Below are positions 5,179 to 5,202 of a DNA stretch of 5,202 nt, piece after piece. The notes below the pieces were generated by a model that was not told where the DNA came from, ran no database searches, and saw only the letters and a list, made by a program, of their open reading frames with translations. Position numbers and translations under genes: made by a program. Every line of letters begins with the position of its first letter. The first letter of the stretch is position 1. The DNA comes from CAMEON01 sp045602325 (GTDB lineage Bacteria > Bacillota > Clostridia > Oscillospirales > CAG-272), in the NCBI GenBank assembly GCA_045602325.1, contig JAZSBH010000079.1:1-5202 (forward strand). The letters run 5' to 3'.

Positions 5179-5202
5179 TAAAAGTTCTTGGGATTCTTAA
5201 AC
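5179..5202. repeat. Dispersed repeat, copy C (inverted, truncated by window end)
   Basis: The sequence TAAAAGTTCTTGGGATTC followed by TTAAAC matches the reverse complement of copy A's right end (AAAAGTTTTTGGGATTC, TTAAAC) with one mismatch. It faces copy B in opposite orientation across about 25 nt of AT-rich DNA (5154-5178). The rest of the copy would lie beyond the window. Confidence 0.6.

Overview
The window looks like a chromosomal segment of a GC-rich member of the Clostridia, probably Oscillospirales/Ruminococcaceae-like. This rests on gene order, on Shine-Dalgarno sequences of the AAAGGAG type, and on the protein sequences; it is an inference, not a taxonomic assignment. All seven convincing genes lie on the minus strand, so transcription runs from the right edge to the left. 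In that order they are xseB (exonuclease VII small subunit), ispA (farnesyl diphosphate synthase type), a divergent-PAP2/DUF212 membrane protein, tlyA (S4-domain 2'-O-methyltransferase), nadK (NAD kinase), argR (arginine repressor) and an unrecognised two-helix membrane protein.

The first six are a version of the conserved Firmicutes cluster xseA-xseB-ispA-dxs-tlyA-(nadK)-argR-recN. Functionally it is mixed: DNA repair (xseB), isoprenoid synthesis (ispA), rRNA modification (tlyA), NADP supply (nadK) and arginine control (argR). Three expected members are not where they would usually be. There is no dxs between ispA and tlyA, no recN after argR, and no xseA directly upstream of xseB. The recN position holds the unknown membrane protein, whose codons look more AT-ending than those of its neighbours.

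The non-coding DNA is rich in repeats. Positions 1-383 contain no credible gene but carry five strong inverted repeats in a row. A 7-nt unit is repeated five times between ispA and the DUF212 gene. A dispersed element of about 75-90 nt (a GC-rich part plus a long A/T-centred hairpin) lies between tlyA and nadK and again upstream of xseB, where a further, inverted copy begins and is cut by the window end. None of these hairpins has the T-run expected of a standard terminator, so they look like interspersed repeats rather than simple transcription stops.

I see no CRISPR array, tRNA, rRNA, transposase or defence system. The most interesting material is the repeat structure and the departures from the conserved gene order, not a new enzyme system.
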